Source: Clostridia bacterium
GTDB taxonomy: Bacteria > Bacillota > Clostridia > Oscillospirales > Acutalibacteraceae
DNA: 34,154 nucleotides
Direction: 5' to 3'
NCBI GenBank assembly: GCA_017480115.1
Contig: JAFVBH010000013.1
Location: 1-34,154 of the forward strand
Below are positions 27,101 to 34,154 of the stretch, piece after piece. Position 1 is the first letter of the stretch. Every line of letters begins with the position of its first letter. The notes beneath the pieces were generated by a model, which saw only the letters and a program-made list of their open reading frames with translations, was not told the origin of the DNA and made no database searches. The translations under genes and the position numbers were made by a program.

Positions 27101-27257
27101 TGAAAACGTACTCCGGATACTTTTCAAACAGGCGGAAATTCATATCCAGGGTCTTTTTAAGATATTCGGAGATTGTCGTTTCAAAATCCCAGTTCCACAC
27201 CGTATCCAAATGCGCCGTGGCGGCGGTATGGATCGTCGGCTTTTTCTTTCCGGTCAT
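24144..27257 (-). CDS. Glycoside hydrolase family 38 alpha-mannosidase
   Basis: 1037-aa cytoplasmic enzyme (no signal peptide) removing alpha-mannose from glycans. The GH38 domain opens with TAHLDTVWNWDFE, in which H16 and D18 are likely zinc ligands. YLPDCFGFGWALPSIM near 126-141 contains D129, the expected nucleophile. HQFHDDITGTSLQRVYHRSW near 320-340 supplies a further zinc His and the mid-domain signature. The rest is the large beta-rich C-terminal half. It starts 24 nt after the alpha/beta hydrolase gene and is probably co-transcribed with it. With nagB it points to use of N-glycan-type sugars. Confidence 0.92.
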   Translation of the reverse strand: MTGKKKPTIHTAATAHLDTVWNWDFETTISEYLKKTLDMNFRLFEKYPEYVFSFEGSRRYELMEEYYPIRFDRLRKYIAEGRWHVTGSAYENGDVNVPSPEALFRNILFGQDYFIKKFGVKSVDIYLPDCFGFGWALPSIMKHAGLLGFTTQKLTWGSAYGIPFDLGIWKGVDGAEVFASLNPFSYTGEFKKIRKDKKIADKLADNLAKYDLPMTYTLHGTGDTGGAPTDRSVRTAVTELRKNEKSDVDVAIDPVDRIFSEMHALPDEAKAKLPVWNNELVATDHGVGAYTSRTIGKRWNKRNEQLADAAERAAVAAAWLGTEKYPADVLNTAWKRVIAHQFHDDITGTSLQRVYHRSWNDYMLSLNQFGSVYEAAVENIASLMTVPRTKGIAVAVSNPTDTAVAEPVAFAANLPKGTLFVKVKDKDGKEVPAQYCRGKVIFIASAPGNSVSIYTVLPALKPYGKDTGLRAADNCLENYKYKLSLNANGDIASIYDKELGKELLKAPISMDIHAYKGSKAWPSWELDYPEVIAAPIGKASEPTVTLREFGPARAVLETVRHYGDSVFVQRIILGAYSPAIRVENEIEWRGRGQLLKTPFTFTVENEQARYDLGLGVIARGTDTPKLYEVPAQNWADISGDDYGVAVFSECKNGWDHPAPDTIRLTGIHTPLYDFRDDSLQSMQDLGKNIYAFGVYAHGADGLAEIQKNAAAFVNPLSVFAAVPGNKGPLGGQFVFSALSDNGVLTKAIKKELNGSRTIIRVQETAGKAHTGVRLEIGAGIAAAVCMNAIEEELGAATVENGALVFDIAPYQPLTFALALKPSGVARNRHGCAAVDLPLDINVYSAFAHRHAGAVGGYTIPAEQFVKTVTCGNAVFQMADGKYNALAARGQTLRLPAGTKEISFLATSACGDKHAKFICDGEKTEVYIPDCFAAIGAWDLYGLEEKGRIKNCRLAHAFTHMHAEGVTAAAKQCYLFSVTVKAQTSITLPFDPEILVFAAAAFDREQPAGALQPLYDTLEAEPFDYQIPEALLGKVKAQ

Positions 27258-27281
27258 GGTATCACTCTTTCTTTGGGGAAA

Positions 27282-28280
27282 TTATTCGTATTGCGGGATC
27301 CGCAGAGTCTTGGGGCGCAGCGTCTGCGTCATAAACGCCTCCACCGCCTTGGTGTAAAGCTCCGGATTGGTGTAATAGCTGCGGGCATGCGTCGCGCCCT
27401 CGATTTTCAAACTGTATTTTTCCGATGCGCACGCATCGTAAAGCAGTCCCTGCATATACGGCGGCACCAGCGCATCCTCCGCGCCGTGGATAAACAGCAC
27501 AGGCGCCTTCGCCTTTTTTACCGCGTCGATGGGCGACGCCTGCTTAAACGAATAATTGCAGATCATTTGGCAGTACATGTCGCAAAGGTACAGCGCCGGG
27601 AAATCCGGCAGATGGAACGAGCTTTTTAACTGATAGGAAAATTCGTCCCACGCGTTCGTATAGGCGCAGTCGGCGATGATGCCGCTGACGTCGCGGATAC
27701 CGGGTCTGCCGCTCATCATCAGCACGGTCGCCGCGCCCATGGACACGCCCAGCAGAAAGATATGCCGGTCGGGATACCGCTTTTTCGCGTACTGCACCCA
27801 TAAGAACGTATCGCGGGATTCATGCGTGCCGAAGCCCATAAAATCGCCGTCGCTCTCGCCGCAGCCGCGATGGTCGGGCAGCAGGATCGTATAGCCCTTT
27901 TTATAAAAATCGGGCGCAAAGAAGCAAAATTCACCGCAGCCGGTGCTGCCCATACCGTGGCAGGCAATGATTACGCGGTCATTCGCCGCCGCAGGCTCCA
28001 GCAGATGCCCCCGCAGCGTCGCGCCGTCCTTGGCGGTCAACGCAATCTTTTCCAAAGGCAGCGCGTTTAAATTCCGCATTGCAGCAGGCTGATCGCGTTC
28101 AAATTCCGGCGAATCGGCGCCGCCCTTGATCAGCAGCCGCGCCAGCTTGCCCGGCGCTTTGGGGACCCGCCGCCACACCAGCTTGCGGAAGATAAAGTAA
28201 CAGCCGACAAACAGGATCAAAAGTAAAATCAACAGGATCAGAAAAAAATACAACAACTTGCCCGCCTCCGAACGGTTCAT
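27282..28280 (-). CDS. Membrane-anchored alpha/beta hydrolase
   Basis: 332 aa. A single N-terminal membrane segment at about residues 9-31 anchors an alpha/beta-hydrolase fold. The oxyanion region is ACHGMGSTG near 106-114. The nucleophile elbow is LLGVSMGAATV with S180. The acid is D269 in HGAEDALVP and the base is H298 in GATHARSYY. It resembles the BAAT/DUF1057-like serine hydrolases often annotated as alpha/beta hydrolase; the ester substrate is unknown. In-frame TAA directly precedes the ATG, and there is no Shine-Dalgarno. A promoter ends only about ten bases upstream, so the mRNA may be leaderless. GH38 follows by 24 nt. Confidence 0.87.
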   Translation of the reverse strand: MNRSEAGKLLYFFLILLILLLILFVGCYFIFRKLVWRRVPKAPGKLARLLIKGGADSPEFERDQPAAMRNLNALPLEKIALTAKDGATLRGHLLEPAAANDRVIIACHGMGSTGCGEFCFFAPDFYKKGYTILLPDHRGCGESDGDFMGFGTHESRDTFLWVQYAKKRYPDRHIFLLGVSMGAATVLMMSGRPGIRDVSGIIADCAYTNAWDEFSYQLKSSFHLPDFPALYLCDMYCQMICNYSFKQASPIDAVKKAKAPVLFIHGAEDALVPPYMQGLLYDACASEKYSLKIEGATHARSYYTNPELYTKAVEAFMTQTLRPKTLRIPQYE

Positions 28281-28290
28281 TTATAGTATC

Positions 28291-28319
28291 ATAATACATG
28301 AAATATGTCGGAAAAGCAA
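28291..28319 (-). promoter_or_regulatory. Promoter giving a nearly leaderless transcript for the hydrolase/mannosidase pair
   Basis: On the minus strand TTGCTT (28319-28314), 17 nt, TATTAT (28296-28291). The ATG (28280) is only 10 nt beyond the -10 box, so the start site would fall within about four bases of it. Confidence 0.6.
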
Positions 28320-28448
28320 CTGATATTTTCCCACTGCATGACAGCGGTTGATTTCACAGAACCAACCCCTATTTTTTGCTTGCATGTAACGGCTTTTCGT
28401 GGTATATTGTTGTTGCGACTTAGTTTTAATACCGATTTAAATGTACTC

Positions 28449-28606
28449 ATACTAATCCCTGATAAAAAACTGACACAGAGGCGCGAGCAGAATTTTCGAG
28501 GGGCAAGGCAGACGACGCAGGCGGGCTGTCGCCCGGCAAGGAGGATAACGCAATCCCTCGGAAATTCAGCCGCAGTGAATGTCATGTTTTTATCAGGGAT
28601 TAGTAT
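28449..28606. repeat. MITE-like 158-bp near-palindromic element
   Basis: Terminal inverted repeats 28449-28475 and 28580-28606 agree at 25 of 27 positions, with a perfect core of ACTAATCCCTGATAAAAA. Nested inside, 28490-28502 and 28555-28567 match as inverted repeats at 12 of 13. A central hairpin CGGGC-TGTC-GCCCG lies at 28522-28535. All three share one centre near 28528, so the whole unit can fold as one interrupted hairpin. It encodes nothing. No clear target-site duplication is seen. Confidence 0.8.
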
Positions 28607-28707
28607 CAATTGCATTTTTGTTTTTGTAAAAAATGCCGGCTCCATTTTGCTTGCTGAGATATTTGGATCGCAAAACTGAGTCGCGTCAGCGGAGCTATGC
28701 ATTTTTG

Positions 28708-28735
28708 GTGCGCGGCTTCGGCGGCGCACTTTTTT
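28708..28735 (+). terminator. Orphan plus-strand intrinsic terminator
   Basis: GTGCGC (28708-28713) and GCGCAC (28724-28729) flank a GC-rich loop and are followed by six T. No plus-strand gene precedes it within the interval, so it either ends an unannotated RNA or is leftover sequence. Confidence 0.5.
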
Positions 28736-28738
28736 GCA

Positions 28739-28773
28739 GAAAAAACCCGCCGGGTGGTATTCCCGACGGGTTT
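28739..28773 (-). terminator. Intrinsic terminator of the giant InlB-B-repeat gene
   Basis: On the minus strand AACCCGTCGGG pairs with CCCGGCGGGTT (28773-28745; one wobble) around a 7-nt loop. A T-run (28744-28739) follows. It lies 13 nt beyond the stop codon at 28786. Confidence 0.88.
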
Positions 28774-28785
28774 GTTGTTGAATTT

Positions 28786-31700
28786 TTAAAATCTGAACAA
28801 GCTCTTGAACCACTCCGTGATGTGTACGAAGAAGTGGCGGATCGCCTTGATTCCGGTGAATTTGCCGTCAGTGCCCTTGCACATGGAGCACTCGAAGCCG
28901 CCGGATTTTCTTACATTCTCCTGAGAATTATCTCTGTTATCCAGCGGGATATAGGTCCTGCAAATATCGCAAATACCATCGTTGTTCGCGTCCTTATGTC
29001 CGGTTGCCTTATAGGTGACCGGCTCGACGATGTAGTCATGGCAGCGATCGCAATAGGTATACGCGCTGTGCCCGTCCTCGGTGCAGGTCGCTTCCACTTC
29101 GTCCACAACGATAAAGTTGCCGTGGTTGGTGTTGTCGTAATCCCCGTAGGGCAACCCGCAAACAACACAGATCGCTCTGTCCACGCAGGTCGCTGTACCC
29201 TCGTTGCCGTGATGAACATGGGGATCGGCAGGGACATTGGTTTCATACTTACCGCCGCAGACCTCGCAGGTATAAACGATCTTTTTGCCGCCGAAGTAGG
29301 TCGCGTCGTCCTCAATCACGCCATCGTCGAAACGGCAGCGTTCTGTAACATCGGCGTCCTCACGGATACAATGTCCGGTGTGGGTATGGGTATCGGGATT
29401 ATAGGTCCAGCCGTTCTCATCGATCTCATGACCGCTGCGGGGCAACGTCTGCCGCATGGTATGGTCGCAGTTTTCGCAGACCAGCGTTGTATAGCCCTCC
29501 TGGGTACAGCTCGACGCAAGATAACCGCGGTTCGCATCGGTGTAGTACTGATGATCTTCGGATCTGTAAACTGCGGTTACAGTGATATTTTCTCTGACGT
29601 CGTTCAGGTCGGCAGTGCCGCTGTCCCATTGGACGAATGCATAATGCGACTCGTCGTCCCTGCTGATATAAGCGGGCGCTTCGGGAACCTCTACAGCCTC
29701 ACTGTAGCCAACGTTAACACGCGTCGTGGTGCCGTCGTATTCGTTTATAAAGGTAACGGTCAGTTGATCATGCTCCCAAACAGCATACAAATCAACGATT
29801 TCACCCTCGACAGTGCCGAGACCGTCATAGATGTATTCGCCGACGTAGTACTCAGGCGCCGTCGCTTCGGGATCACGCGCCCAACCGATCAGCGTTGAGC
29901 CGTCCATCACAAAGTACGGATCGTCAATGACAAATCTGGTATCATAAACGACTTCCTGCAGCGCGATACCGTTCTTACCGTTATTGGAATTCAAACGCAG
30001 GGTGTAGGTAATGGGCTCCCACTCCAACTCACGAAGGACAAGGTTGCCGTAGTCGTGATCGAGCTTGTAATCCTTTTCAATAATGTTGCCCTTGGACGTC
30101 CACGTACCCTCCGCGTGCCGAACCTCCCAACCGACGAAATTATAGCCGGGAGCGGTGGGCAGGGGCAGGTAATCATCGGTGCCCTCGTTATATGTCAACT
30201 GCGGGATCGACTCGCCGCGGTTGGTGATAAAGGTGATGGTATAATTGATCGGCTCCCAAATCGCGTAAAGCGTAACATCCTTTGCATCTTCGGGGGCGTC
30301 CTCGGAATACAGCGAGTCATCGTCAATCGTCGCGCCGTCCCGGAAGAACTTTGCGCCCTCGACGGTGGTGGGCCATTCGGGGGTCGTTGCCCAGCCCTTA
30401 AACGTGTAGCCGGTTCTGGAATAGCCATTGGTTTTCAGCTGCGCGTTCTGCCCGTAGGTCTTGGTGACGGGCGGGGTATCGCCGTTATCGGCGCCGTTGC
30501 CGTCCATAATGAGGGTATATTTTGCCCACTCAAAGTGCGCGTACAGAAGATAATCTTTCTTCGTATCGATTGTAAAGGGTTTCTTGGCGTTTACAGGAGT
30601 CCCGTCTTCATTGGTAAGACCGTCCTCAGACCAGCCGAGGAAGGTGTGACCGATCCACTTCGGATTGTCCAGCGTAAAGCTGTTGCCATCAGCGACCTGC
30701 TCCTTACTGAACGCTTCGGGGTTCATTTCATTATCGATCTGATCATTTTCCAAGACATAGGTAATCTTAAAGTCTGCCGGGATCCACACTGCGGTCACAT
30801 GGATCGTATACGGATCCGCAGGGTGCGCTTCACGCAGAATCTGATCGAGACTCTTGCCGTCCTTCAGATTCGGATTGCCGATCAAATCGGGACCGGAGAT
30901 CAGCTTTTTCTTTGCCGCGTCCGCTTCAGTTTCAAGCTCGTTGATATACCAGCCCACGAACGCATATTCAGTCCTCTTGGGATCTCTGAGGTTGAGGCTG
31001 CCCTCTACCGTAAAATCATAGATAACGGTTCGCTTGGTCGAGCCGCCGTTCCATTCATAATCGATATGATAAGTGATCGGCGTCCAGTTGGCGATCAGAT
31101 AGACCTCGAGATCTTCACCCGACAAATTCTGTACGTCTTTCTGCCCGTCGATGAACGTCTCAGTCCCCTTGTTCGTCGTCCAGCCGTTAAAGGTATACCC
31201 GAGCCGATCCATGCCCAATTCCGCCAGCGTCGGCAGATCAAACTTGTCACCGAACGTATGGGTATCCGTCCGCGCGATGGGATCGGAATTCGCGGTTAAC
31301 TTATAGTAAACCGTATACTCGGTCGCTTCCCATTGCGCCTGCAGCACGGTGTTGCCGTTGCCGGCGGTAAAGACGTTGCCGTTCACAGAGCCGGGACCGT
31401 AGACGATCTGCCAGCCCTTGAACGCATACCCGTACTTTGTAGGCGTGGACAGCGTATACTTGTTATTGTAAATGTTGCCGCTGACGTTGCCGTACTTGGA
31501 ATACAGATTGTTTGTCACGAGGATCGAATTGCCGATCTCGCCGCCGTAGGTGCCGCCGTTGGTATCCACATACAGCGTATGGGGCACACGCACCGTCACG
31601 TTATAGTTACATTTTGTGCTGTTGGCGGGCGTCAGCGCCGTGACCTGCGCATAGCGCGTTTGCAGCGTTACGTCATAGTCCTTGTCATTATCCTTAAAGA

Positions 31701-32559
31701 TAACGTCCGTATCTCTGGCCTTTTGCGCCTTGGAGGTCGCGACCGGGTTAAATCTGACCAGCGGGCTGCTTTCCTCCACGTTGGTCTCATACGACCAGTT
31801 GACGTCGTTCGCCGTCCACTCGATGCCGTAGTTATCAAAGGGATCTACATGGTAACGGGCGGTAACGTCGGCGCGGGATCTGGGGATATAAATATCCTTC
31901 GCGCCCTCAAACTTCGCGGAACGCACATAGGGATAACCGGCGATATAGCTGCGCTCAAAGTCAGTCAACTGACCGTCGTCGTCGATGAAATACTGACCCT
32001 CCTGCAATCTGCCGACCAGATTGTCCCACCAGCTGCCGTCGCCGTTGCCGTCAATCTTAATGGACTGGGAAACAGAAAACGGCGTTGCGTTCGGATTTTC
32101 AATATCCGTAACCGTCAGCGTCATGGTCGCGTCATAGGTACGCCACCATGAAAACGGCTTCAGCTGCGCCTTATAAAACACGTTAACAGGGAACGCGCCC
32201 TCGGTAAAGTCCGAGTCATTGTTGAACATTGCGGAGGAGAAACGCGTTGTGCCGGTATTCTCAAAGAAGTCCTTCGAGGTCGTGATCGTTCGGGAGAAAG
32301 TCTCGCCGGCGGCGTTGTTCTTCTGAAAAATAACGCGCAGTTCAACGGAGTTATCGTACACGTCGATTTCATCCGAAACCGTAACGGTCAACGCCCACTG
32401 ATACCGCTGTTGGGCGGGGGCGATGGCTGCCTCCGCTTTCGGCGACAGGACAATGGCGACGGATACCGTTGTAAACAGCAGCGCCAGCGTCAGCAGAATG
32501 CTGAGCGCGCGATTGACGCCCTTGGTCACACCTGCATTTCTGAACATGATATTTGACAT
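28786..32559 (-). CDS. Giant secreted InlB-B-repeat (Flg_new) surface protein
   Basis: 1257 aa. An N-terminal signal peptide or anchor spans about 19-42 with a likely cut near AEAA. An N-terminal beta-rich domain of about 320 residues follows. Then about eight InlB-B (Listeria-Bacteroides) repeats, each with an F-x-GW centre and closing W (for example FKGWATTPEWP, LYAIWEPINYTITF). The C-terminal region has several CxxC pairs (CENCDHT, CEVCGGKYE, CVVCGLPYG, CDRCHD, CDICRT) that could bind metal. The end is CSMCKG followed by an amphipathic, aromatic tail ending FKSLFRF. There is no LPXTG motif. AGGAGG precedes ATG 32559 by seven bases. A surface adhesin or matrix role is inferred. Confidence 0.85.
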   Translation of the reverse strand: MSNIMFRNAGVTKGVNRALSILLTLALLFTTVSVAIVLSPKAEAAIAPAQQRYQWALTVTVSDEIDVYDNSVELRVIFQKNNAAGETFSRTITTSKDFFENTGTTRFSSAMFNNDSDFTEGAFPVNVFYKAQLKPFSWWRTYDATMTLTVTDIENPNATPFSVSQSIKIDGNGDGSWWDNLVGRLQEGQYFIDDDGQLTDFERSYIAGYPYVRSAKFEGAKDIYIPRSRADVTARYHVDPFDNYGIEWTANDVNWSYETNVEESSPLVRFNPVATSKAQKARDTDVIFKDNDKDYDVTLQTRYAQVTALTPANSTKCNYNVTVRVPHTLYVDTNGGTYGGEIGNSILVTNNLYSKYGNVSGNIYNNKYTLSTPTKYGYAFKGWQIVYGPGSVNGNVFTAGNGNTVLQAQWEATEYTVYYKLTANSDPIARTDTHTFGDKFDLPTLAELGMDRLGYTFNGWTTNKGTETFIDGQKDVQNLSGEDLEVYLIANWTPITYHIDYEWNGGSTKRTVIYDFTVEGSLNLRDPKRTEYAFVGWYINELETEADAAKKKLISGPDLIGNPNLKDGKSLDQILREAHPADPYTIHVTAVWIPADFKITYVLENDQIDNEMNPEAFSKEQVADGNSFTLDNPKWIGHTFLGWSEDGLTNEDGTPVNAKKPFTIDTKKDYLLYAHFEWAKYTLIMDGNGADNGDTPPVTKTYGQNAQLKTNGYSRTGYTFKGWATTPEWPTTVEGAKFFRDGATIDDDSLYSEDAPEDAKDVTLYAIWEPINYTITFITNRGESIPQLTYNEGTDDYLPLPTAPGYNFVGWEVRHAEGTWTSKGNIIEKDYKLDHDYGNLVLRELEWEPITYTLRLNSNNGKNGIALQEVVYDTRFVIDDPYFVMDGSTLIGWARDPEATAPEYYVGEYIYDGLGTVEGEIVDLYAVWEHDQLTVTFINEYDGTTTRVNVGYSEAVEVPEAPAYISRDDESHYAFVQWDSGTADLNDVRENITVTAVYRSEDHQYYTDANRGYLASSCTQEGYTTLVCENCDHTMRQTLPRSGHEIDENGWTYNPDTHTHTGHCIREDADVTERCRFDDGVIEDDATYFGGKKIVYTCEVCGGKYETNVPADPHVHHGNEGTATCVDRAICVVCGLPYGDYDNTNHGNFIVVDEVEATCTEDGHSAYTYCDRCHDYIVEPVTYKATGHKDANNDGICDICRTYIPLDNRDNSQENVRKSGGFECSMCKGTDGKFTGIKAIRHFFVHITEWFKSLFRF

Positions 32560-33092
32560 ATGCATTCCTCCTTGGAATGAATGTGATAGCGAACCCACCC
32601 GCACGTTAAGGATTTCCCGCAGGAATCTCCCGATTGGTGCACATAGGGATTCTATTCTGTATATTAGGATACAGCAGCGATATTACTTCCCTTTTGAAAA
32701 GCTGTGAATAAACTGTTACAATGCGGTATTTTGTCTATTTCTTCCGACGCACGGCAAGGGAATTTCATCATATTTGCTGATAAAACTTCTGTTGTTGCGT
32801 GCTGAAAAAATTTTACATACTTATTTCATACCGTCGCATAATCTACACGCTGCATAGAAATCCTGCGCATTTTGCTTAAATTCTGCCGTCCACACCTGAA
32901 AATATAAAATAAATTTTACAATTTATCATATTTTCAGACAAAATCGCTTGCAAAAGTTTTTATTTTGCTGTAAAATATTATTGTATGATAGTTTAAATTG
33001 CGGGTATTTTACATATTTTTACCGCAAAAAACACCCTTTTGCTCTCCGCGCGGAGGCGCCTGCAAAAACTCACGAAAGGTGGCTGAACCAAT
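32560..33092. other. 533-bp AT-rich divergent intergenic region
   Basis: No gene seen. Toward the giant surface gene there is a ribosome site near 32568-32573 and an inverted repeat CTGTAT/ATACAG near 32658-32675, but no convincing promoter. Toward the PHP gene a promoter lies at 32948-32976. GCGGGTA and TACCGC flank an AT loop near 33000-33026. The length and low GC make it a likely regulated region. Confidence 0.6.
32948..32976 (+). promoter_or_regulatory. Promoter of the variant PHP gene
   Basis: TTGCAA (32948-32953), 17 nt, TAAAAT (32971-32976). It would give a leader of about 110 nt before ATG 33093. Confidence 0.6.
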
Positions 33093-33989
33093 ATGAAGGG
33101 CGATCTTCACTGTCACACCAAGCTTTCCGACGGCTCTGTCGGGATTGAAGAATTAATCATGCTTGCCGCCAAAAACGGCGTCGGCGTAATCTCCATCACA
33201 GACTGCGACTGTCTTGCGGGCACCGTCCGCGGCAGAATGATCGGCAAAAAGAGCGGGATCGACGTTGTTCCCGGGGTTGAGATTTCCTGCACCGACGAGA
33301 CCGACGGCAAAGAGATCCACATCCTCTGCTACCAGCCGGATTTTCCGGACAGGCTTGAGGGGCTCTGCCATGAGAACCAGCTGATGCGCAAAAAGGCAGG
33401 GCAGCTTATGATGTTCAAGGCAGCCGCCAAGTTCGGCATTACCTCGGAATTTATCTTAAAAAGAGCCAACGGCTCGACCAATATTTACAAGCAGCATATC
33501 ATGCACGCGCTGATGGAGGCGGGCTATACCGACGCGATCTACGGCGAGCTGCACGACAGGCTGTTCACAAAAGGGAGCGCAGATTCCATACTGGTGGAAC
33601 CGAAATTCAAGTCGCCCGAAGTCGTTTTGCAGGCGATTCATGACGCGGGAGGTTTGGCGATTCTCGCAAATCCCGTCGCCTTTGGCTGCGCCGACGCTGC
33701 GGAACGGCTGATTCCGCTGGGGCTGGACGGCATCGAAGCGTATCACCCCGTCTGCAGCGAGACCGACACCGCCAGACTGCTCAAGCTGGCAAAGGAGCAT
33801 AAGCTGCTCGTCACCGGCGGCAGCGATTTCCGCGGCATGTACAACAAGCAATGCATCACCATTGGCAGCTGCGGCCCCACGGAAAAGCAACTGGAAGAAT
33901 TTTTAAATTTCAAAGCGAGAAGAAAACGTCAACAGAAGCGTCTGGAAGCAAAGACCGCCGCTCTGAACGCCGCCGTTACCGCAAAATAA
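33093..33989 (+). CDS. PHP-domain protein with altered metal-ligand motifs
   Basis: 298-aa protein of the TrpH/YciV-like PHP family (COG0613). Motif I is canonical: GDLHCHTKLSDGS with H6, H8 and D13. E63 (GVEIS) and H76 (EIHIL) are kept. Three usual ligand positions are changed: TDCDC at about 36-40 where TDHD is expected, ILANP where AHP is expected, and GGSDFRGM where SDFHG is expected. A family enzyme would hydrolyse short RNA or nucleotide phosphoesters; this one may bind fewer metals or be catalytically dead. Start is preceded by AAAGGTGG. Its operon is single-gene, ended by a strong terminator. Confidence 0.85.
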   Translation: MKGDLHCHTKLSDGSVGIEELIMLAAKNGVGVISITDCDCLAGTVRGRMIGKKSGIDVVPGVEISCTDETDGKEIHILCYQPDFPDRLEGLCHENQLMRKKAGQLMMFKAAAKFGITSEFILKRANGSTNIYKQHIMHALMEAGYTDAIYGELHDRLFTKGSADSILVEPKFKSPEVVLQAIHDAGGLAILANPVAFGCADAAERLIPLGLDGIEAYHPVCSETDTARLLKLAKEHKLLVTGGSDFRGMYNKQCITIGSCGPTEKQLEEFLNFKARRKRQQKRLEAKTAALNAAVTAK

Positions 33990-33992
33990 AGC

Positions 33993-34017
33993 AAAGACCG
34001 CCACGGCGGTCTTTTTT
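33993..34017 (+). terminator. Intrinsic terminator of the variant PHP gene
   Basis: AAAGACCGCC (33993-34002) pairs with GGCGGTCTTT (34005-34014), with the T-run continuing to 34017. It starts four bases after the stop. Confidence 0.9.
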
Positions 34018-34020
34018 AAT

Positions 34021-34154
34021 GCGGAATGCGGAGTGCGGAATGCGGAATTTCGGAACCGCTTCGCGGTTGGATTTTACAGGGAAAACGGAAAAGGAAAAAG
34101 GGAAAAGGTTCGGAAATCGCTCCGCGATTTGGTTTTTAAGAAAAATTGGCGAGA
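34021..34154. repeat. Intergenic repeat cluster at right edge
   Basis: A 12-bp direct repeat GCGGAATGCGGA occurs at 34021-34032 and 34035-34046. Two related mini-palindromes follow: AACCGC/GCGGTT at 34054-34068 and AAATCGC/GCGATTT at 34114-34130, each set in a CGGAA...TTGG frame. The second unit (34105-34132) is an exact inverted copy of 232-259, with weaker similarity on both flanks. The purine-rich stretch between the copies (about 34080-34107) is also shared in part with the left edge. Confidence 0.75.

Larger units (their letters stand above)
28281..28785. other. 505-bp gene-free interval between two leftward genes
   Basis: Holds, in order, the hydrolase promoter (28291-28319), the 158-bp palindromic element (28449-28606), an A/T hairpin with arms GCATTTTT and AAAAATGC (about 28612-28636), an orphan plus-strand terminator (28708-28735) and the terminator of the giant InlB-B-repeat gene (28739-28773). 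ORFs across it are formed by the palindrome and lack ribosome sites. Confidence 0.75.

Noticed and set aside
26229..27629. 466-codon plus-strand ORF opposite the GH38 gene
   Set aside because: Antisense shadow of a clear GH38 enzyme, with no motif of its own.
28289..29898. ORFs crossing the palindromic element and the 3' end of the giant gene on both strands
   Set aside because: They run through inverted repeats and terminators, lack ribosome sites and look unlike any protein.
34021..34046. CRISPR-like direct repeats
   Set aside because: Only two 12-bp copies two bases apart, with no spacers and no cas genes; simple repeat instead.

Overview
The window looks like a chromosomal segment from an anaerobic Gram-positive bacterium of the Clostridia, probably an Oscillospirales/Ruminococcaceae-type gut organism. 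The basis is a tRNA-Trp T-box leader, consensus SigA promoters and strong AGGAGG ribosome sites, an NADH-linked [FeFe]-hydrogenase operon, secreted InlB-B-repeat proteins, many cytoplasmic glycosidases and moderately high GC. This is a family-level inference; I see no rRNA or tRNA gene, and no phage, IS or CRISPR.

Layout, left to right. (1) 1-323: intergenic repeat cluster. (2) 324-3476, minus strand: T-box-controlled ABC transporter (substrate-binding lipoprotein, permease, ATPase). The leader's specifier codon reads UGG, so the predicted substrate is tryptophan. (3) 3494-9095, minus strand: RmuC-like protein, family 3 beta-glucosidase and a GtrII-like polytopic membrane protein. (4) 9231-12465, plus strand: orphan oligopeptide-type binding lipoprotein, a DUF1015 protein and a self-contained 63-codon gene. 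(5) 12485-14057, minus strand: secreted CUB-like / InlB-B-like / papain-like protein.

(6) 14218-22852: the centrepiece, two divergent gene sets. Leftward: HydC (NuoE-like), a lone GHKL ATPase, a thioredoxin-like [2Fe-2S] protein, HydB (NuoF-like) and HydA ([FeFe]-hydrogenase). Rightward: a DRTGG-like protein, an RsbW-like ATPase, a putative sensory [FeFe]-hydrogenase-like protein with altered active-site loops, a second DRTGG-like protein and a PHP phosphoesterase. The leftward set should interconvert NAD(P)H and H2. The rightward set has the parts expected of an H2/redox sensing relay, but its output is unknown.

(7) 23014-28319: small HTH regulator, NagB, GH38 alpha-mannosidase and a membrane-anchored alpha/beta hydrolase. 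(8) 28449-28606: a 158-bp MITE-like near-palindrome. (9) 28786-32559, minus strand: giant secreted InlB-B-repeat protein. (10) 33093-33989, plus strand: PHP-domain protein in which three usual metal-ligand positions are substituted. (11) 34021-34154: another repeat cluster, holding an exact inverted copy of a 28-bp unit found at 232-259.

The strongest candidates for something under-described are the divergent hydrogenase/sensor island, the variant PHP protein, the amphipathic C-terminal tail shared by the two secreted proteins, and the palindromic repeat families. Functions are assigned by reading motifs; no database search was run.
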